Shown one piece after another: positions 6,748-16,525 of a DNA stretch of 33,754 bases. The stretch comes from an archaeon. GTDB taxonomy: Archaea > Iainarchaeota > Iainarchaeia > CSSED10-239. Within the stretch, counting starts at the first letter, position 1; the number at the start of each line of letters is the position of its first letter. The notes beneath the pieces were generated by a model that did not search any database, was not told where the DNA came from, and saw only the letters and a list, made by a program, of their open reading frames with translations. The translations under genes and the position numbers were made by a program. The stretch lies in assembly GCA_029563035.1 (NCBI GenBank), contig JAKQTP010000193.1, positions 1 to 33,754 of the forward strand, given 5' to 3'.

Positions 6748-9700
6748 TTATTTTATCCTTATTATATACAAACATGATAAATATAATGGTCTATTTTCTA
6801 AAGATGTGGGTGAAGCAGTGCCATAGTTTCCAGAATCACCGGTATAAGCGGCAACATCTACAGAGTGAGTATGCGAAGCACTGTTATTGCCTGTATTTCC
6901 TGTTCCAGAAGCTGTTGTTTCAAGATAATATTGATCATAACTACCGGCTGTTTGTTGAAGAATTTTGTCTTTTGTTCCGTTGCTTGCTCCAGTATGGCCA
7001 GACCGTATATAGCTTCCCGCCGTTGTTGTATTAGTCAAATACGGCGATATATGTTTATGGCTCGGTCCTGTGTGTGTATGTGTTACACTGTTATCGCCTG
7101 ATGTGACAGAAGCATGGTCATGATTTATGCTATGTAAATGTTGCGGTATATGATCTACTGTAAGAGTGTTTGATGTTGCACCACCGATAGAACCAACAGC
7201 AGTTGAACCCATTAAAAATCTACTATCTGTTATATTTGGAAGATATCTTCCAGCTCCTACCCAAATTGGTGATTCTGCATCATTACACTCAGAACCATCA
7301 CAAACTTTCCATTCATCTGGTAATGTTAAACCAGTTGATGTAAAAGTACTATTAGAACTATTTGTATAATATCCCGGTGCATATGCTATAATAGAACCTA
7401 TTGGAGGTAAACCAACTGTTATAGATGGACCAGTAGGACCTGTATAACCAGTTGGTCCAGTTACATTTGAATCTGCACCAGTATAACCAGTATAACCAGT
7501 TGGTCCAGTTACATTTGAATCTGCACCAGTATATCCAGTGTAACCAGTTGGTCCAGTTACATTTGAATCTGCACCAGTATATCCAGTGTATCCTGTGTAT
7601 CCTGTATAACCAGTATATCCGGTAGGACCTGTTGGTCCTGTAACAGTAGATGCTGCACCAGTATAACCGGTAGGACCTGTTGGTCCTGTAACAGTAGAAT
7701 TAGCTCCCGTATAACCTGTATAACCAGTTGGTCCTGTATAACCAGTTGGTCCTGTTGGACCAGTTATGGTAGAATCAGCACCAATTGGTCCAGTATAACC
7801 TGTATAACCAGTTGGTCCAGTTATGGTAGAATCAGCACCAATTGGACCGGTAGGACCAGTATATCCTGTTGCACCAGTATACCCAGTTGGACCAGTTACT
7901 GTTGAATCTGCTCCTGTATAACCAGTATATCCAGTTGGTCCAGTATAACCAGTTGGTCCTGTAACAGAACTAATAAGATCTACAAGAGACGATATAGGTA
8001 TCTTCTTAGATGTAGTCTGTGATATATTTTCTAATTCAGATGTTGGTACTACAAATCCAGATGATGTATATAATGCTTTTCCGCTTATTATTCTTAAATC
8101 ATCGTAATATCTTGCTCCATCTATATATGGTCCATCATTATATGTATTAAATCCAACAGTATCTGTTAAAGAAGTTGTACTAAAATCAAATTCTCCGCTA
8201 ATTGTCTGTTGAGCTTCTAAACTACCATCTAAATAAAGTCTATAAATATCGTTCTCTCTTGTTAGAGCTATATGATGAACAGTATAAAAAGGTATTGAAG
8301 ATGATCCAGTAATAGTAGATGTGTCACCTGAAGATTTAATATAACAGATAACTGTACCAGTAGATGTATAAGAAGAAGTACCTATGTATATATATGAATC
8401 TTGTGTACTATAAATACTTAATAATAGAGGTAATTGTGAAGGATAATCATTACTACCTTCTCCAGGAGAAGATTCCAAATAAGTATAAAATTCTAAAGTA
8501 AAATCTATATTAGATATATCACCTAATATAGTACTTGTTTCTGCATAATTTAGACCACTTGATGTATATACAACAGTATTACCATGAATAGAAATGGTAT
8601 TACTTATATTAGATGATATTCCAAAACTCCAAATATTATTAGTATCATCTGTATAAATATCATCACCGTTTGTTCCTTCAAACTTTGCTAATAATAAAGT
8701 ATTATATTCTTCTGTAACTTCAGAATCACTTATCATTACCTGATCATTTATAACTGGAACAGATTTAACTTCAGTTGCTTGAATCCAAGATGCTCCATCT
8801 GTTCCTTGTGGACCTGTATAACCAGTTGGTCCTGTTGGACCAGTTACATTTGAATCTGCACCAGTATAACCAGTATATCCAGTTGGTCCAGTCGGTCCTG
8901 TATAACCAGTTGCTCCAGTAGCAGATGCTTCACCTGCTGCTCCTGTATAACCAGTTGGTCCAGTATAACCAGTATATCCAGTTGGTCCAGTTATATCAGA
9001 ATCTGTTCCAGGTGCTCCTGTATAACCAGTTGGTCCAGTATAACCAGTTGCTCCGGTTGGTCCTGTATAACCAGTTGGACCGGTAGGACCAGTTGGTCCT
9101 GTATAACCAGTATAACCAGTTGCTCCAGTATTTGTAGCAGAACCGTCCATTCCTGTATAACCGGTTGGTCCTGTATAACCTATATTACCAGATCTTGCAA
9201 ATTGAAGATAAATACCTGAATAATTAGTAAAATTACCAGATCCTGTTATATAAGTAACAGCTATCTTTCTATATGTTGTAGCATCTGTTACAGCAGTAAC
9301 TTTATATATATTTACACGAGATACATTAGATACTAATGTAAGAATACCGCATTCTTCTGGTGATCCACCATCATCCCATGTATCCATATATGTTGAGGTA
9401 TTTATAGATGGATAGGATGAAGTATTATTAATATATATCATAGTAACTGCTGACGCAGTTGTATTATTCATTCTTATAAAACCAGATCCAGGATTAGCAT
9501 CTGTGGTATTTGTAGAATAAATATAACTATATGAATATATATCGGTAGGACCAGTATAACCCGTATAACCAGTTGGTCCTGTAACAGTAGATGCTGCACC
9601 AGTATAACCAGTGTATCCTGTGTATCCTGTATAACCAGTTGGTCCTGTATTGCCCCTTGGTCCAGTATAACCTGTATAACCAGTAGGACCTATTGGACCA

Positions 9701-9843
9701 CCAGATGGACCTGTATAACCAGTTGGTCCTGTTACACCACCTTCGAGTATTGCTGATATTACCTTATCAGCAGTATTTGTCCAATTACCACCAGTATAAC
9801 CAGATACATTAAAAGCGTCGTATACTTTATCAGGAACTGCCAT
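6748..9843 (-). CDS. Large collagen-like tail fibre with LamG-like and collar domains
   Basis: The 1031-aa protein is modular. After an N-terminal attachment segment (1-35) come collagen-like GPTGYTG runs (about 36-100). A beta-domain follows (about 103-220), then a second collagen run to about 350. A concanavalin/LamG-type domain lies at about 370-605 ([29 protein letters not shown]) and a third collagen run at about 625-835. The C-terminal 195 residues form a phage tail-collar domain ([50 protein letters not shown]) with His-rich HxH pairs. It probably binds host surface carbohydrate. The Y positions are almost all Thr, as in O-glycosylated bacterial collagens. The GGTCCTGTATAACCAGTT-type DNA repeats should recombine easily. 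Confidence 0.9.
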   Translation of the reverse strand: MAVPDKVYDAFNVSGYTGGNWTNTADKVISAILEGGVTGPTGYTGPSGGPIGPTGYTGYTGPRGNTGPTGYTGYTGYTGYTGAASTVTGPTGYTGYTGPTDIYSYSYIYSTNTTDANPGSGFIRMNNTTASAVTMIYINNTSSYPSINTSTYMDTWDDGGSPEECGILTLVSNVSRVNIYKVTAVTDATTYRKIAVTYITGSGNFTNYSGIYLQFARSGNIGYTGPTGYTGMDGSATNTGATGYTGYTGPTGPTGPTGYTGPTGATGYTGPTGYTGAPGTDSDITGPTGYTGYTGPTGYTGAAGEASATGATGYTGPTGPTGYTGYTGADSNVTGPTGPTGYTGPQGTDGASWIQATEVKSVPVINDQVMISDSEVTEEYNTLLLAKFEGTNGDDIYTDDTNNIWSFGISSNISNTISIHGNTVVYTSSGLNYAETSTILGDISNIDFTLEFYTYLESSPGEGSNDYPSQLPLLLSIYSTQDSYIYIGTSSYTSTGTVICYIKSSGDTSTITGSSSIPFYTVHHIALTRENDIYRLYLDGSLEAQQTISGEFDFSTTSLTDTVGFNTYNDGPYIDGARYYDDLRIISGKALYTSSGFVVPTSELENISQTTSKKIPISSLVDLISSVTGPTGYTGPTGYTGYTGADSTVTGPTGYTGATGYTGPTGPIGADSTITGPTGYTGYTGPIGADSTITGPTGPTGYTGPTGYTGYTGANSTVTGPTGPTGYTGAASTVTGPTGPTGYTGYTGYTGYTGYTGADSNVTGPTGYTGYTGADSNVTGPTGYTGYTGADSNVTGPTGYTGPTGPSITVGLPPIGSIIAYAPGYYTNSSNSTFTSTGLTLPDEWKVCDGSECNDAESPIWVGAGRYLPNITDSRFLMGSTAVGSIGGATSNTLTVDHIPQHLHSINHDHASVTSGDNSVTHTHTGPSHKHISPYLTNTTTAGSYIRSGHTGASNGTKDKILQQTAGSYDQYYLETTASGTGNTGNNSASHTHSVDVAAYTGDSGNYGTASPTSLENRPLYLSCLYIIRIK

Positions 9844-9846
9844 TTA

Positions 9847-10077
9847 TTACCTTGTTACTATTGGTTGTCCAATCTCTTGTTCTATATTCTTCTTAATATC
9901 AACAAATCTACCACTGGAAAATTTGAAAATATAATTATTTATAGGAATTTCTATTCTCGATTCATCCTCTAAAATAAAATATCTTGATAGATTAGTTTCC
10001 ACTATTCCATCACCTTTTACTCTTTTTAGTTTAGTACTAAATAAAGATCCTGATCTCTTATAAGTCACTGTATACAT
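9847..10077 (-). CDS. Hypothetical small protein, 76 aa
   Basis: The product is a basic, beta-rich protein (MYTVTYKRSGSLFSTKLKRVKGDG...) with no membrane segment or cysteine motif. It lies between two collar-domain genes with a three-base gap to the downstream fibre gene, so translation is probably coupled. Its charge pattern and position fit a small baseplate or fibre adaptor, but no family is recognised. Confidence 0.6.
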   Translation of the reverse strand: MYTVTYKRSGSLFSTKLKRVKGDGIVETNLSRYFILEDESRIEIPINNYIFKFSSGRFVDIKKNIEQEIGQPIVTR

Positions 10078-10098
10078 TTATTTACTCCATTTATATAT

Positions 10099-10863
10099 TT
10101 ATTTAACTCTCATTATATATCTACAAGAAAGATATAATGGTCTATTCTCTGAGTTAGAAGCTGCTCCAGAAGTCATTGCGGCGTTACCGTTTACACCACC
10201 AGTAACTAAACCAATAACACCTGAAAAAGATGATGCAGCATGTGTATGTGTATCAGAAGATGAGGAATATTCTTGAACAACAACAGAAGATACACCCGTT
10301 GGCCACAGTAAACTTGGTGTATTATATGTAAAACCAACTTGCGAAGATGTTATATTTGTAGTATGTGTGTGAGCACCAGAAGCTGTAATATTCAATGTTG
10401 CACCAGTACCCATTCCATGATAGTGAGCAGGTGTGCTATGGGTATGAGTCATTGTAGAACTACCACCAATATTACCATAAGCAGTTGATCCCATAAGAAA
10501 TCTATCATCTGATATATTAGGAAGATAACGACCAGTTCCACCCAATAAAGGAGATGCAACTGCAGATAAAGCAGAACCATCGCATATTTTAAAATAATCA
10601 GTTAATGTTCCAACAGCAGATACATAAGTCCATCCACCATTTGAACCATCTGTAAAATATCCGGGTAGAAATGCTATAACACTACCTATTGGACAAAGTG
10701 CTTCATACAACTGTTTCATTGTAAATGTTGGTGCAGCTGCACTATTACCAATAATACTGTTCTCTATATTATCATATATCTGATCAAATTCAGCTGCGAA
10801 TAGATTACCATCAGCTAATGTAGCTCTATCCCAACCAGTTAATTTTGTTGCTGAATAACTCAT
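10099..10863 (-). CDS. Phage tail collar-domain protein (short tail fibre)
   Basis: The 254-aa protein has an N-terminal helical segment (TLADGNLFAAEFDQIYDNIENSI) like tail-fibre attachment regions. A collar domain starts near residue 75: [46 protein letters not shown], then HTH/HYH pairs and the ending [16 protein letters not shown]. HxH pairs in this domain bind iron in T4 gp12. The last 180 residues are strikingly similar to the C-terminus of the 1031-aa fibre, so the two are paralogues. It follows the baseplate genes, with a GIY-YIG endonuclease gene inserted between. Confidence 0.88.
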   Translation of the reverse strand: MSYSATKLTGWDRATLADGNLFAAEFDQIYDNIENSIIGNSAAAPTFTMKQLYEALCPIGSVIAFLPGYFTDGSNGGWTYVSAVGTLTDYFKICDGSALSAVASPLLGGTGRYLPNISDDRFLMGSTAYGNIGGSSTMTHTHSTPAHYHGMGTGATLNITASGAHTHTTNITSSQVGFTYNTPSLLWPTGVSSVVVQEYSSSSDTHTHAASSFSGVIGLVTGGVNGNAAMTSGAASNSENRPLYLSCRYIMRVK

Positions 10864-10866
10864 ATA

Positions 10867-11508
10867 TTACTTAACCTCTTTCTTATGTCTATATATTCTT
10901 TCTTTCTCTTCTTCTGTGAATTTATATCCTAATTTATGTTTATTTCCTTTCATTTTTTCACTCATATATTCTTTCCATTCATTAGAATGTAATGGATATT
11001 TTTTACCAGTTAATTTTTTACTATGAGAATCTTTTAATTCTTTAGCTTTATCTTCTCCATATAATTCTATAAAAGTTTTTCCTTTTTTATTAGATGGTCT
11101 TCCTTTCATTTTTTCGCTTTGATTCTTTCTTTGTTCTTCAGAACGAATAGAACCTTTAGCACATTTATTACCTTGTAATCTAATACTCTGTTCTTTCTTT
11201 TGTTTATCTGTCCAGGTATATCCTACACAACCATCACCACCTTTAGTTAAATTATAAAGATTATTAGTAGCTCTATAGTTTGCAATAAAGAATTTTTCCA
11301 TTTGATTCATCTCTTCTTTATCCAAACATTCAAAAATTACTTCCCAAGTAAAGTTTTCTGGTTTGTACTTCTTAAATGCTCTATGAAAATATGTTTTTGG
11401 ATTATTACTTTCATAATTATGATCTTTTTTTCTATCTTTAAGAGATTTAATAGTTTTACCTATATATAAATCTCCAGTAAGAATATTTGTTGCTTTATAG
11501 ATTATCAT
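10867..11508 (-). CDS. GIY-YIG homing endonuclease
   Basis: The 213-aa protein has the GIY-YIG core at its start: IIYKATNILTGDLYIGKT (residues 2-19, with Tyr4 and the YIG at 15-17), a following Arg/Lys-rich helix, a conserved FFIANYR segment with Glu just before it, and a Asn-Leu-Thr-x-Gly-Gly-x-Gly end. Lys-rich segments follow (EEQRKNQSEKMKGR, SEKMKGNKH), typical NUMOD3-like DNA-binding repeats. The gene overlaps the upstream baseplate gene by four bases and stands alone without an intron, so it is a free-standing homing gene of the SegA type. Its Lys-rich composition differs from its Thr/Ser-rich neighbours, which marks it as an insertion. Confidence 0.92.
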   Translation of the reverse strand: MIIYKATNILTGDLYIGKTIKSLKDRKKDHNYESNNPKTYFHRAFKKYKPENFTWEVIFECLDKEEMNQMEKFFIANYRATNNLYNLTKGGDGCVGYTWTDKQKKEQSIRLQGNKCAKGSIRSEEQRKNQSEKMKGRPSNKKGKTFIELYGEDKAKELKDSHSKKLTGKKYPLHSNEWKEYMSEKMKGNKHKLGYKFTEEEKERIYRHKKEVK

Positions 11509-12359
11509 ATGAGATCATCAATTATGATCCACTGATATTCAAGTGAATCATTCTTTGGTTTATCTTCAAATGTATATTCTAATATCTGTGTTCCAGTTGG
11601 ATCAAAAGCAGCTATCTTATTAACTACATCTGTATTCATATCTGTAGTTGGAATAGTTATTCTATAATCCCAGTTACCATTTGATAACTCTTTAGCTGTA
11701 ACAGTACCGGATCTTAATTCAGATGCACCATCGTATAATTTAATAGTTGATAATCTATCTATATCACCAGTTCCTAATGTAGCTTTTGATGCTAATATAA
11801 CAAATCCTATTTGAAAGTTTGCACCTATACCAGCAGCTTTTACCTCAGATATAATATCTCCTACTGATAACGGAACACCCATTGTATCAACATTACCTTC
11901 TAATCTTCCTTCTACATTACCGGGATCTTTATTTGCTGGTGACATAACTAATGTAGCATCTAATGGCCATGTATTATCAAGATATACTTCACCAGTTAAT
12001 CTCCATAATTCGTATGGTCTAAATGCAGATTCATCAGCAGCACCAGATATTGTTTTACCTATAGCAACTAATTCTGGTATGGTTCCAGATGATTCTTGAG
12101 ATGCTATTGCTATTGATAAATATACCCTGTATTCTTCATCAGTTTGACCAGGATCTCTTGCTAAACACAAATTCTGTCCTAAAGCATCAAGTTGTTCACC
12201 AGAGTTATCATTAACTGAATTCAATAAAGAAATTAATCCTAATTGAGTATCTACTTCAGTACATTGATTTTCAAATACTCTATATAATTTCTCTATATTT
12301 GTTCCAGTTGATGTATATAGAAAAGATTGAGTAAACAGGGCCTGTCCATCAAGAATCAT
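11505..12359 (-). CDS. Baseplate/tail protein of the DUF2612 type
   Basis: The 284-aa protein carries the DUF2612 signature GEQLDALGQNLCLARDPGQTDEEYRVYLSIAIA in pieces between residues 55 and 90, followed by a glycine/serine SGTIPEL segment. These proteins follow baseplate J in many small contractile phages and form the outer wedge or fibre-attachment part. Its C-terminal half is beta-rich and probably contacts the collar protein. It starts just after the J gene stop, in the expected order. Confidence 0.8.
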   Translation of the reverse strand: MILDGQALFTQSFLYTSTGTNIEKLYRVFENQCTEVDTQLGLISLLNSVNDNSGEQLDALGQNLCLARDPGQTDEEYRVYLSIAIASQESSGTIPELVAIGKTISGAADESAFRPYELWRLTGEVYLDNTWPLDATLVMSPANKDPGNVEGRLEGNVDTMGVPLSVGDIISEVKAAGIGANFQIGFVILASKATLGTGDIDRLSTIKLYDGASELRSGTVTAKELSNGNWDYRITIPTTDMNTDVVNKIAAFDPTGTQILEYTFEDKPKNDSLEYQWIIIDDLI

Positions 12360-12361
12360 AT

Positions 12362-13612
12362 TTAACTCACAACAATTTTAATATTATTTCCAGTACTATA
12401 TGTATCAGTTCCGTCAGAGTTACATACAGCGTATTTGTCATAATCTATAGTAACTTTTCTGCTTGTAGGAGGATCTGTTGGATACTCATCAATTGTAATT
12501 ACTATATCATCAACACCGACTAAATCATCCATTTCTGATTCAAGCATCCAAACCTTTACATCAGCTCCTATAGCTAAACCGTCATATTCAGTTCCTTGTG
12601 TTTCACCTTCTAAGATATTAACTCCACCTATAACCTCTACAATACGTTGCCTTATAGTTAATTTCTGTGCATCATCCCAAGTTGAATCTCCAGTTGATGT
12701 TATTGTTACCAATACATTAATATTATTAGATGTTGGTACATCCCATTTCATAATATGATCATCACCATTATCATCATATACTATTACAACCGTACCAGAA
12801 GATGTACAATAAGGCTCAATACCAGCAGCTTTATTATTAAATATAGCTGTTGCTATCTCTGTGTTATGAGTACCATCACTATCTACTAAACATTGAATTG
12901 AATGAGGAGGTAAACCATTTACATCATCACTATTTGCACTGTTTTCAACAACATATGCATTATAAACACCATCAACATCCAATAATGCTGATAATAGTGC
13001 TGGTACTGAGGCTCCTGAGGATGATGTTCTTAATTTATATCTTACTCTTAATTCAGGATCTGTTTCAATATCAGAACCACCAGATGTTGGAGATGCATTA
13101 GTAACAGAATCTAATCCTGCAATTGGTGAAGTAAATTCTATTATTGAACTTGCAGCTACTATACCAGTTGGACCTGCAACTTCTGCTATAACTGGTATTG
13201 TTGTTCCTGTAGAAGTTATTGTTGCAGTACCAGTATTTGTAAATACAATACCTGTAGCAGTTTGTACACGAATATCACCGGCAAGTACACTTACATCTAT
13301 ACCAGTTGCAGTTATTGTAACATTACCAGTAGCATATTGAGCTGCATTTCGTGTTATACCACGTAATGCACATACTCTATCAAGAGATGTACCAGTTGCT
13401 GTATCTACATAATTACTATAATAACTATCCTCTAATCCTTCCCAAAGATCAGATAATATCTTAGCATTAACTTCAAGCATTTGACCAAAAGGAGAATAAA
13501 TAGATAAATCTATATCATCACCAAATAAAGATCTTGCTTCTTCTTGCATTTCTGCCAAGATGATATCGTATGTTTTAAGGATAAATCCCTGATCAGTGAC
13601 GCCGTATGCCAT
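12362..13612 (-). CDS. Baseplate wedge protein J (gp6/gp47-like)
   Basis: The 416-aa product has the baseplate J pattern: MAYGVTDQGFILKTYDIIL at the start, LFGDDIDLSIYSPFGQML near residue 35, the TGTSLDRVCALRGITR segment near 75 and the SGGSDIETDPELRVRY segment near 180. ATG at 13612 is chosen because GGGAG lies eight bases before it; an in-frame GTG nine bases further up (13621) is less well placed. J proteins form the ring of baseplate wedges in contractile tails, between the gp25-like protein and the DUF2612-like protein, as here. Confidence 0.9.
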   Translation of the reverse strand: MAYGVTDQGFILKTYDIILAEMQEEARSLFGDDIDLSIYSPFGQMLEVNAKILSDLWEGLEDSYYSNYVDTATGTSLDRVCALRGITRNAAQYATGNVTITATGIDVSVLAGDIRVQTATGIVFTNTGTATITSTGTTIPVIAEVAGPTGIVAASSIIEFTSPIAGLDSVTNASPTSGGSDIETDPELRVRYKLRTSSSGASVPALLSALLDVDGVYNAYVVENSANSDDVNGLPPHSIQCLVDSDGTHNTEIATAIFNNKAAGIEPYCTSSGTVVIVYDDNGDDHIMKWDVPTSNNINVLVTITSTGDSTWDDAQKLTIRQRIVEVIGGVNILEGETQGTEYDGLAIGADVKVWMLESEMDDLVGVDDIVITIDEYPTDPPTSRKVTIDYDKYAVCNSDGTDTYSTGNNIKIVVS

Positions 13613-13613
13613 G

Positions 13614-13970
13614 CTATACACTCCCTGTTACTACACCAAAATCTGATTGTACACGAAATGTACAAGTTAATTCAGAATCTTCTCTATCAAATACTACTTC
13701 AAGAGCCAATATACTGGATACATAAATATCACCTAATAGTATCTTTCTTATCTTAGTTTTAATAATATCTTCTATATCTACTGCAGAACCAAGTATTGTA
13801 TTCCATTCAACACCTTCATTTGGTTCTAATGTAAATTCACCCTTGCGTAGTTTTATCTTATTCTGTAATATTTGTGCCAATGCATCTGCATCTGTTAATT
13901 CTTCTAATATACCATTAGTAATAATTAAATCACCATTAGAATCTAAAGCTTGAGTTGTAAGAGTTGCCAT
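13614..13970 (-). CDS. Baseplate wedge protein, gp25/W-like
   Basis: The 118-aa protein has the gp25-type layout: an N-terminal strand with DLIITNGILEEL, then ALAQILQNKIKLRKGEFTLEPNEGVEW, where the Glu-Phe-x-Leu followed by G-x-x-W motif is the family core, and a C-terminal beta half (VSSILALEVVFD, LTCTFRVQSDFG). It joins the wedge to the sheath in contractile tails. It lies between the spike and J genes, the normal order, and its stop is two bases from the J start. Confidence 0.87.
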   Translation of the reverse strand: MATLTTQALDSNGDLIITNGILEELTDADALAQILQNKIKLRKGEFTLEPNEGVEWNTILGSAVDIEDIIKTKIRKILLGDIYVSSILALEVVFDREDSELTCTFRVQSDFGVVTGSV

Positions 13971-13972
13971 TG

Positions 13973-14605
13973 TTATGTTCCTATAGTTGGCGGTGATGTT
14001 GGTTGACCTGGACCACCTGTTGTTGGATGTGTATGTAATTGTAAGGTATGCAATGTAGAACCACCTGTTCCATACGACATACCTTGTGAATCAAATTTAG
14101 TTTCTATAGTTCCACCAACAAATTTAAATGTTACATTATCTGCTTCAAATACAATATAGGAATTTCCGTTCTTTTCACCAATAATTAAACCTTCTTCTGT
14201 AGAAAATTCTGCAGGAGGAGTAAACTTATTTGATACTATAGAACCCAATACACAAGCATTTTCCATTGAGAATAATGCTTCTGTTTCTGCTCTCGAATAT
14301 TCATCTAATGAAGTATCTATATTTCTTGAAGAAAAACCAACCCAAACCATATCATTAGGTTTATATTCTGGTCTTATATAATAATTACCTGATAAGATAA
14401 ACATTACAGGAACATCTGGTATAATTGGATATTGTGTCTCAGTTGTTACACCTGTATCATCTGTATATGATTGCTTAAGATACGGTTGAACATCTGCTCG
14501 CATTTTCTCTTTATCAAATTTAGTAATTTTGCATGGCAAACCTATTTGTATTTGCTTTACAAAAGAATTAAATGAATCTTTTAATAATGATGCTAAATCG
14601 TACAT
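13973..14605 (-). CDS. Tail spike / central puncturing protein (gp138/gpV-like)
   Basis: The chosen ATG (14605) shares TAATG with the stop of the hub gene; an upstream in-frame ATG (14626) would add seven residues. The protein of about 210 aa has the gp138 N-terminal OB-fold pattern: LPCKITKFDKEKMRADVQPY, IPDVPVMFI and NDMVWVGFSSRNIDTSL. The C-terminal part is thin and beta-repetitive (GGTIETKFDSQGMSYG). It ends with LQLHTHPTTGGPGQPTSPP, where the HTH resembles the iron-binding apex of spike proteins. It would trimerise under the hub and pierce the outer envelope. Confidence 0.85.
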   Translation of the reverse strand: MYDLASLLKDSFNSFVKQIQIGLPCKITKFDKEKMRADVQPYLKQSYTDDTGVTTETQYPIIPDVPVMFILSGNYYIRPEYKPNDMVWVGFSSRNIDTSLDEYSRAETEALFSMENACVLGSIVSNKFTPPAEFSTEEGLIIGEKNGNSYIVFEADNVTFKFVGGTIETKFDSQGMSYGTGGSTLHTLQLHTHPTTGGPGQPTSPPTIGT

Positions 14606-15522
14606 TATATAGATACCGCTTCCCATTCACAATAAGATGATTTATGAGTAGCAAAATACTTTCTACCGCCAACTATCATATATTGTTTCTTATTGCCAGA
14701 ACCATCTTTAATCATTACATTAGAATATAACTTTAATGATGGAAAGAATAAAGATTTAAATTTAATAAGATCTTTACCAGTATATTTAGCTGCAAGATCT
14801 TTATCATAATATTTTTTTACAGTTTCTATTAGACCAGATTTTGGTGATAATTCTATAATCTTATTAACTACTGTCTTATTTGCTGGTTTTATTTCTATTT
14901 GTCCATTATTAAAACTCCAGGAAGATTCAGATAATATACATAATCTATCTAATGCATTTTTAAATATACCTGGAACGAATGTTTTTAATAATAGATCCTT
15001 ACCTAACTGCATTTGTCCTATTGGTAGTGTTATACCAACTTCTTCTAATATTTGATCTAATATACTGCTTAAGAGTTGATTTCTATAAGAATTTTTTAAA
15101 GGTTTATATAATGTAGTTGTAATAGAATCTAATATAGAAATTTCGAGTACTGTATCTGTTTTACTCTGTTCAAATTTTGGTTTGTTTATTTCAGAATAAT
15201 CTATTTTACCCTTAACACATGTACCATAACCCGTATTTTCATATTTAAAAGGTAAATAACCAGCATCTATTTGTATTTCTTTATTTTTAATACAATTATC
15301 TATGGTAGTTTTGGATGGATTATATAATTTTAATTTAACTAACCAAGGCACTTTTATTGAATATGTTTGTTCAAACTCCATATTAAATGGAGGGCATTGA
15401 AATATGTGTGATCCGAGTGTTACTTCTGCATAATGATTATATAGCTTACCTATATAATTATAATCATATGTTGATTCATAGGAAACGATATCACCAGTTA
15501 TAGAATTTTTTATATTAGGCAT
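14605..15522 (-). CDS. Baseplate hub protein (gpD/gp27-like)
   Basis: The 305-aa protein begins with a beta-barrel-like region (EVTLGSHIFQCPPFNMEF, VKLKLYNPSK). A middle part resembles late-control gpD proteins (LLSSILDQILEEVGITLPIG, LDRLCILSESSWSFNNGQIEIKP), and the end is YMIVGGRKYFATHKSSYCEWEAVSI. The last pattern, V-x-G-G-x-x-x-x-S-x-x-x-x-W, is characteristic of hub proteins that bind the spike. Its position directly before the gp138-like spike agrees. It overlaps the plug-like gene by eight bases. Confidence 0.82.
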   Translation of the reverse strand: MPNIKNSITGDIVSYESTYDYNYIGKLYNHYAEVTLGSHIFQCPPFNMEFEQTYSIKVPWLVKLKLYNPSKTTIDNCIKNKEIQIDAGYLPFKYENTGYGTCVKGKIDYSEINKPKFEQSKTDTVLEISILDSITTTLYKPLKNSYRNQLLSSILDQILEEVGITLPIGQMQLGKDLLLKTFVPGIFKNALDRLCILSESSWSFNNGQIEIKPANKTVVNKIIELSPKSGLIETVKKYYDKDLAAKYTGKDLIKFKSLFFPSLKLYSNVMIKDGSGNKKQYMIVGGRKYFATHKSSYCEWEAVSI

Positions 15523-15871
15523 CTACTATTTGTCCATCTGGTATAATATAAATTTCTACTGGATTATTAAATGTATCTTGATTTAATTCGCTTATGGGTA
15601 CTGTAGATCTAAAAATATCATTAAAATCAAATGGTATTAATAAATCAGTCATTGGAAGATTATCTGATATAGCAGTTATAAAACTATTTGCATATACAAA
15701 TTTACCAGAATATAATATTTCATCTGTATTTATATCAGATATTATCGCAGTATAAAAATCTCCTCTTGTATTATATCTAAATTCAAAGTTATATTTAACA
15801 TCAGATAAAGTTATATCTGTTATTATGGGTAACTCAGAATCTTTTATATCTATATAATTTAATGATATCAT
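15515..15871 (-). CDS. Baseplate plug-like protein (Pam3 gp18 type)
   Basis: The ATG at 15871 is used because AAAGG lies nine bases upstream and it shares TAATG with the previous stop; an in-frame ATG six bases up is too close to that site. The 118-aa beta-rich protein contains FRYNTRGDFYTAIISDINTD, then SGKFVYANSFI, and a late FDFNDIF segment. This is the pattern of small plug proteins of simple contractile baseplates such as cyanophage Pam3. Position between the Dit-like and hub genes agrees. The family assignment is from memory and moderate. Confidence 0.6.
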   Translation of the reverse strand: MISLNYIDIKDSELPIITDITLSDVKYNFEFRYNTRGDFYTAIISDINTDEILYSGKFVYANSFITAISDNLPMTDLLIPFDFNDIFRSTVPISELNQDTFNNPVEIYIIPDGQIVDA

Positions 15872-16524
15872 TACCATAAACCTTTTAATACAGATTGGTT
15901 ATTTAGTTCTTGTTTTATTACACCACCAGTTTTCTTGATGGTTTTTCCTGCTTTTGTAGGTAATTGCGGTGTAGCTGGTGCTACCATAGATGTATCTGCT
16001 ACAAGTATTTGTTTTAATTGTACTTCTATTGCCATCCCATTACCGGTTGATTGATCTTTGGTGCGTACTACTCTTGATAATACTAATGATGTTATTTCTC
16101 CATCTTGACCATTATATGTTAATATTTCTTTACGTATTAACCAATCTTGTAATCTTTCCATTCTATCTGGTATATACTGAAACATATTATTTGCAGATCC
16201 ACCAGTTGCCATCGATGAAGCAGCACCAAGAGCTTGTTGAAGTATAAATGCGTCATCAGTTAGTATAGCTTTAATATTAACTATCTTTGGCTTAGATATA
16301 GCATTATCAGTAATAGTATTAATTGTATTTACATAATCATCGTTAAGAGTTTCTATATCTTCTGAGTTAGATGCTTGTATAGCAAATTCAGTAACTTCAT
16401 TATTATCTTCTTCTGTAAATGTAGTTACAACGTCAAATACAACTCTATCTCCACCATAATTTTCAAGATATGCTCTTGTTACTTTACCAGTAACAAAATC
16501 CATTATAGGTTCTGTAAATAGCAT
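15871..16524 (-). CDS. Dit-like tail/baseplate protein
   Basis: The 217-aa protein follows the tape measure. It contains NTITDNAISKPKIVNIKAIL, which matches the Dit-like N-terminal pattern of an acid/Asn turn, a conserved proline and paired beta strands. Later come RMERLQDWLIRKEILTY and LVLSRVVRTKDQSTGNGMAIEVQL, which fit the family's second half. Such proteins link tube and baseplate hub. The C-terminal 40 residues are Pro/Lys-rich and probably flexible (TPQLPTKAGKTIKKTGG). Confidence 0.72.
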   Translation of the reverse strand: MLFTEPIMDFVTGKVTRAYLENYGGDRVVFDVVTTFTEEDNNEVTEFAIQASNSEDIETLNDDYVNTINTITDNAISKPKIVNIKAILTDDAFILQQALGAASSMATGGSANNMFQYIPDRMERLQDWLIRKEILTYNGQDGEITSLVLSRVVRTKDQSTGNGMAIEVQLKQILVADTSMVAPATPQLPTKAGKTIKKTGGVIKQELNNQSVLKGLW

Positions 16525-16525
16525 C

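Noticed and set aside
6748..9843. CRISPR-like repeated DNA in the fibre gene
   Set aside because: The regular repeats encode GPTGYTG triplets in frame, with no spacers of constant length and no cas genes.
14605..14626. Upstream start for the spike gene
   Set aside because: It adds seven residues and a longer overlap; the TAATG-coupled ATG at 14605 matches the other tightly spaced genes better. The choice is not certain.
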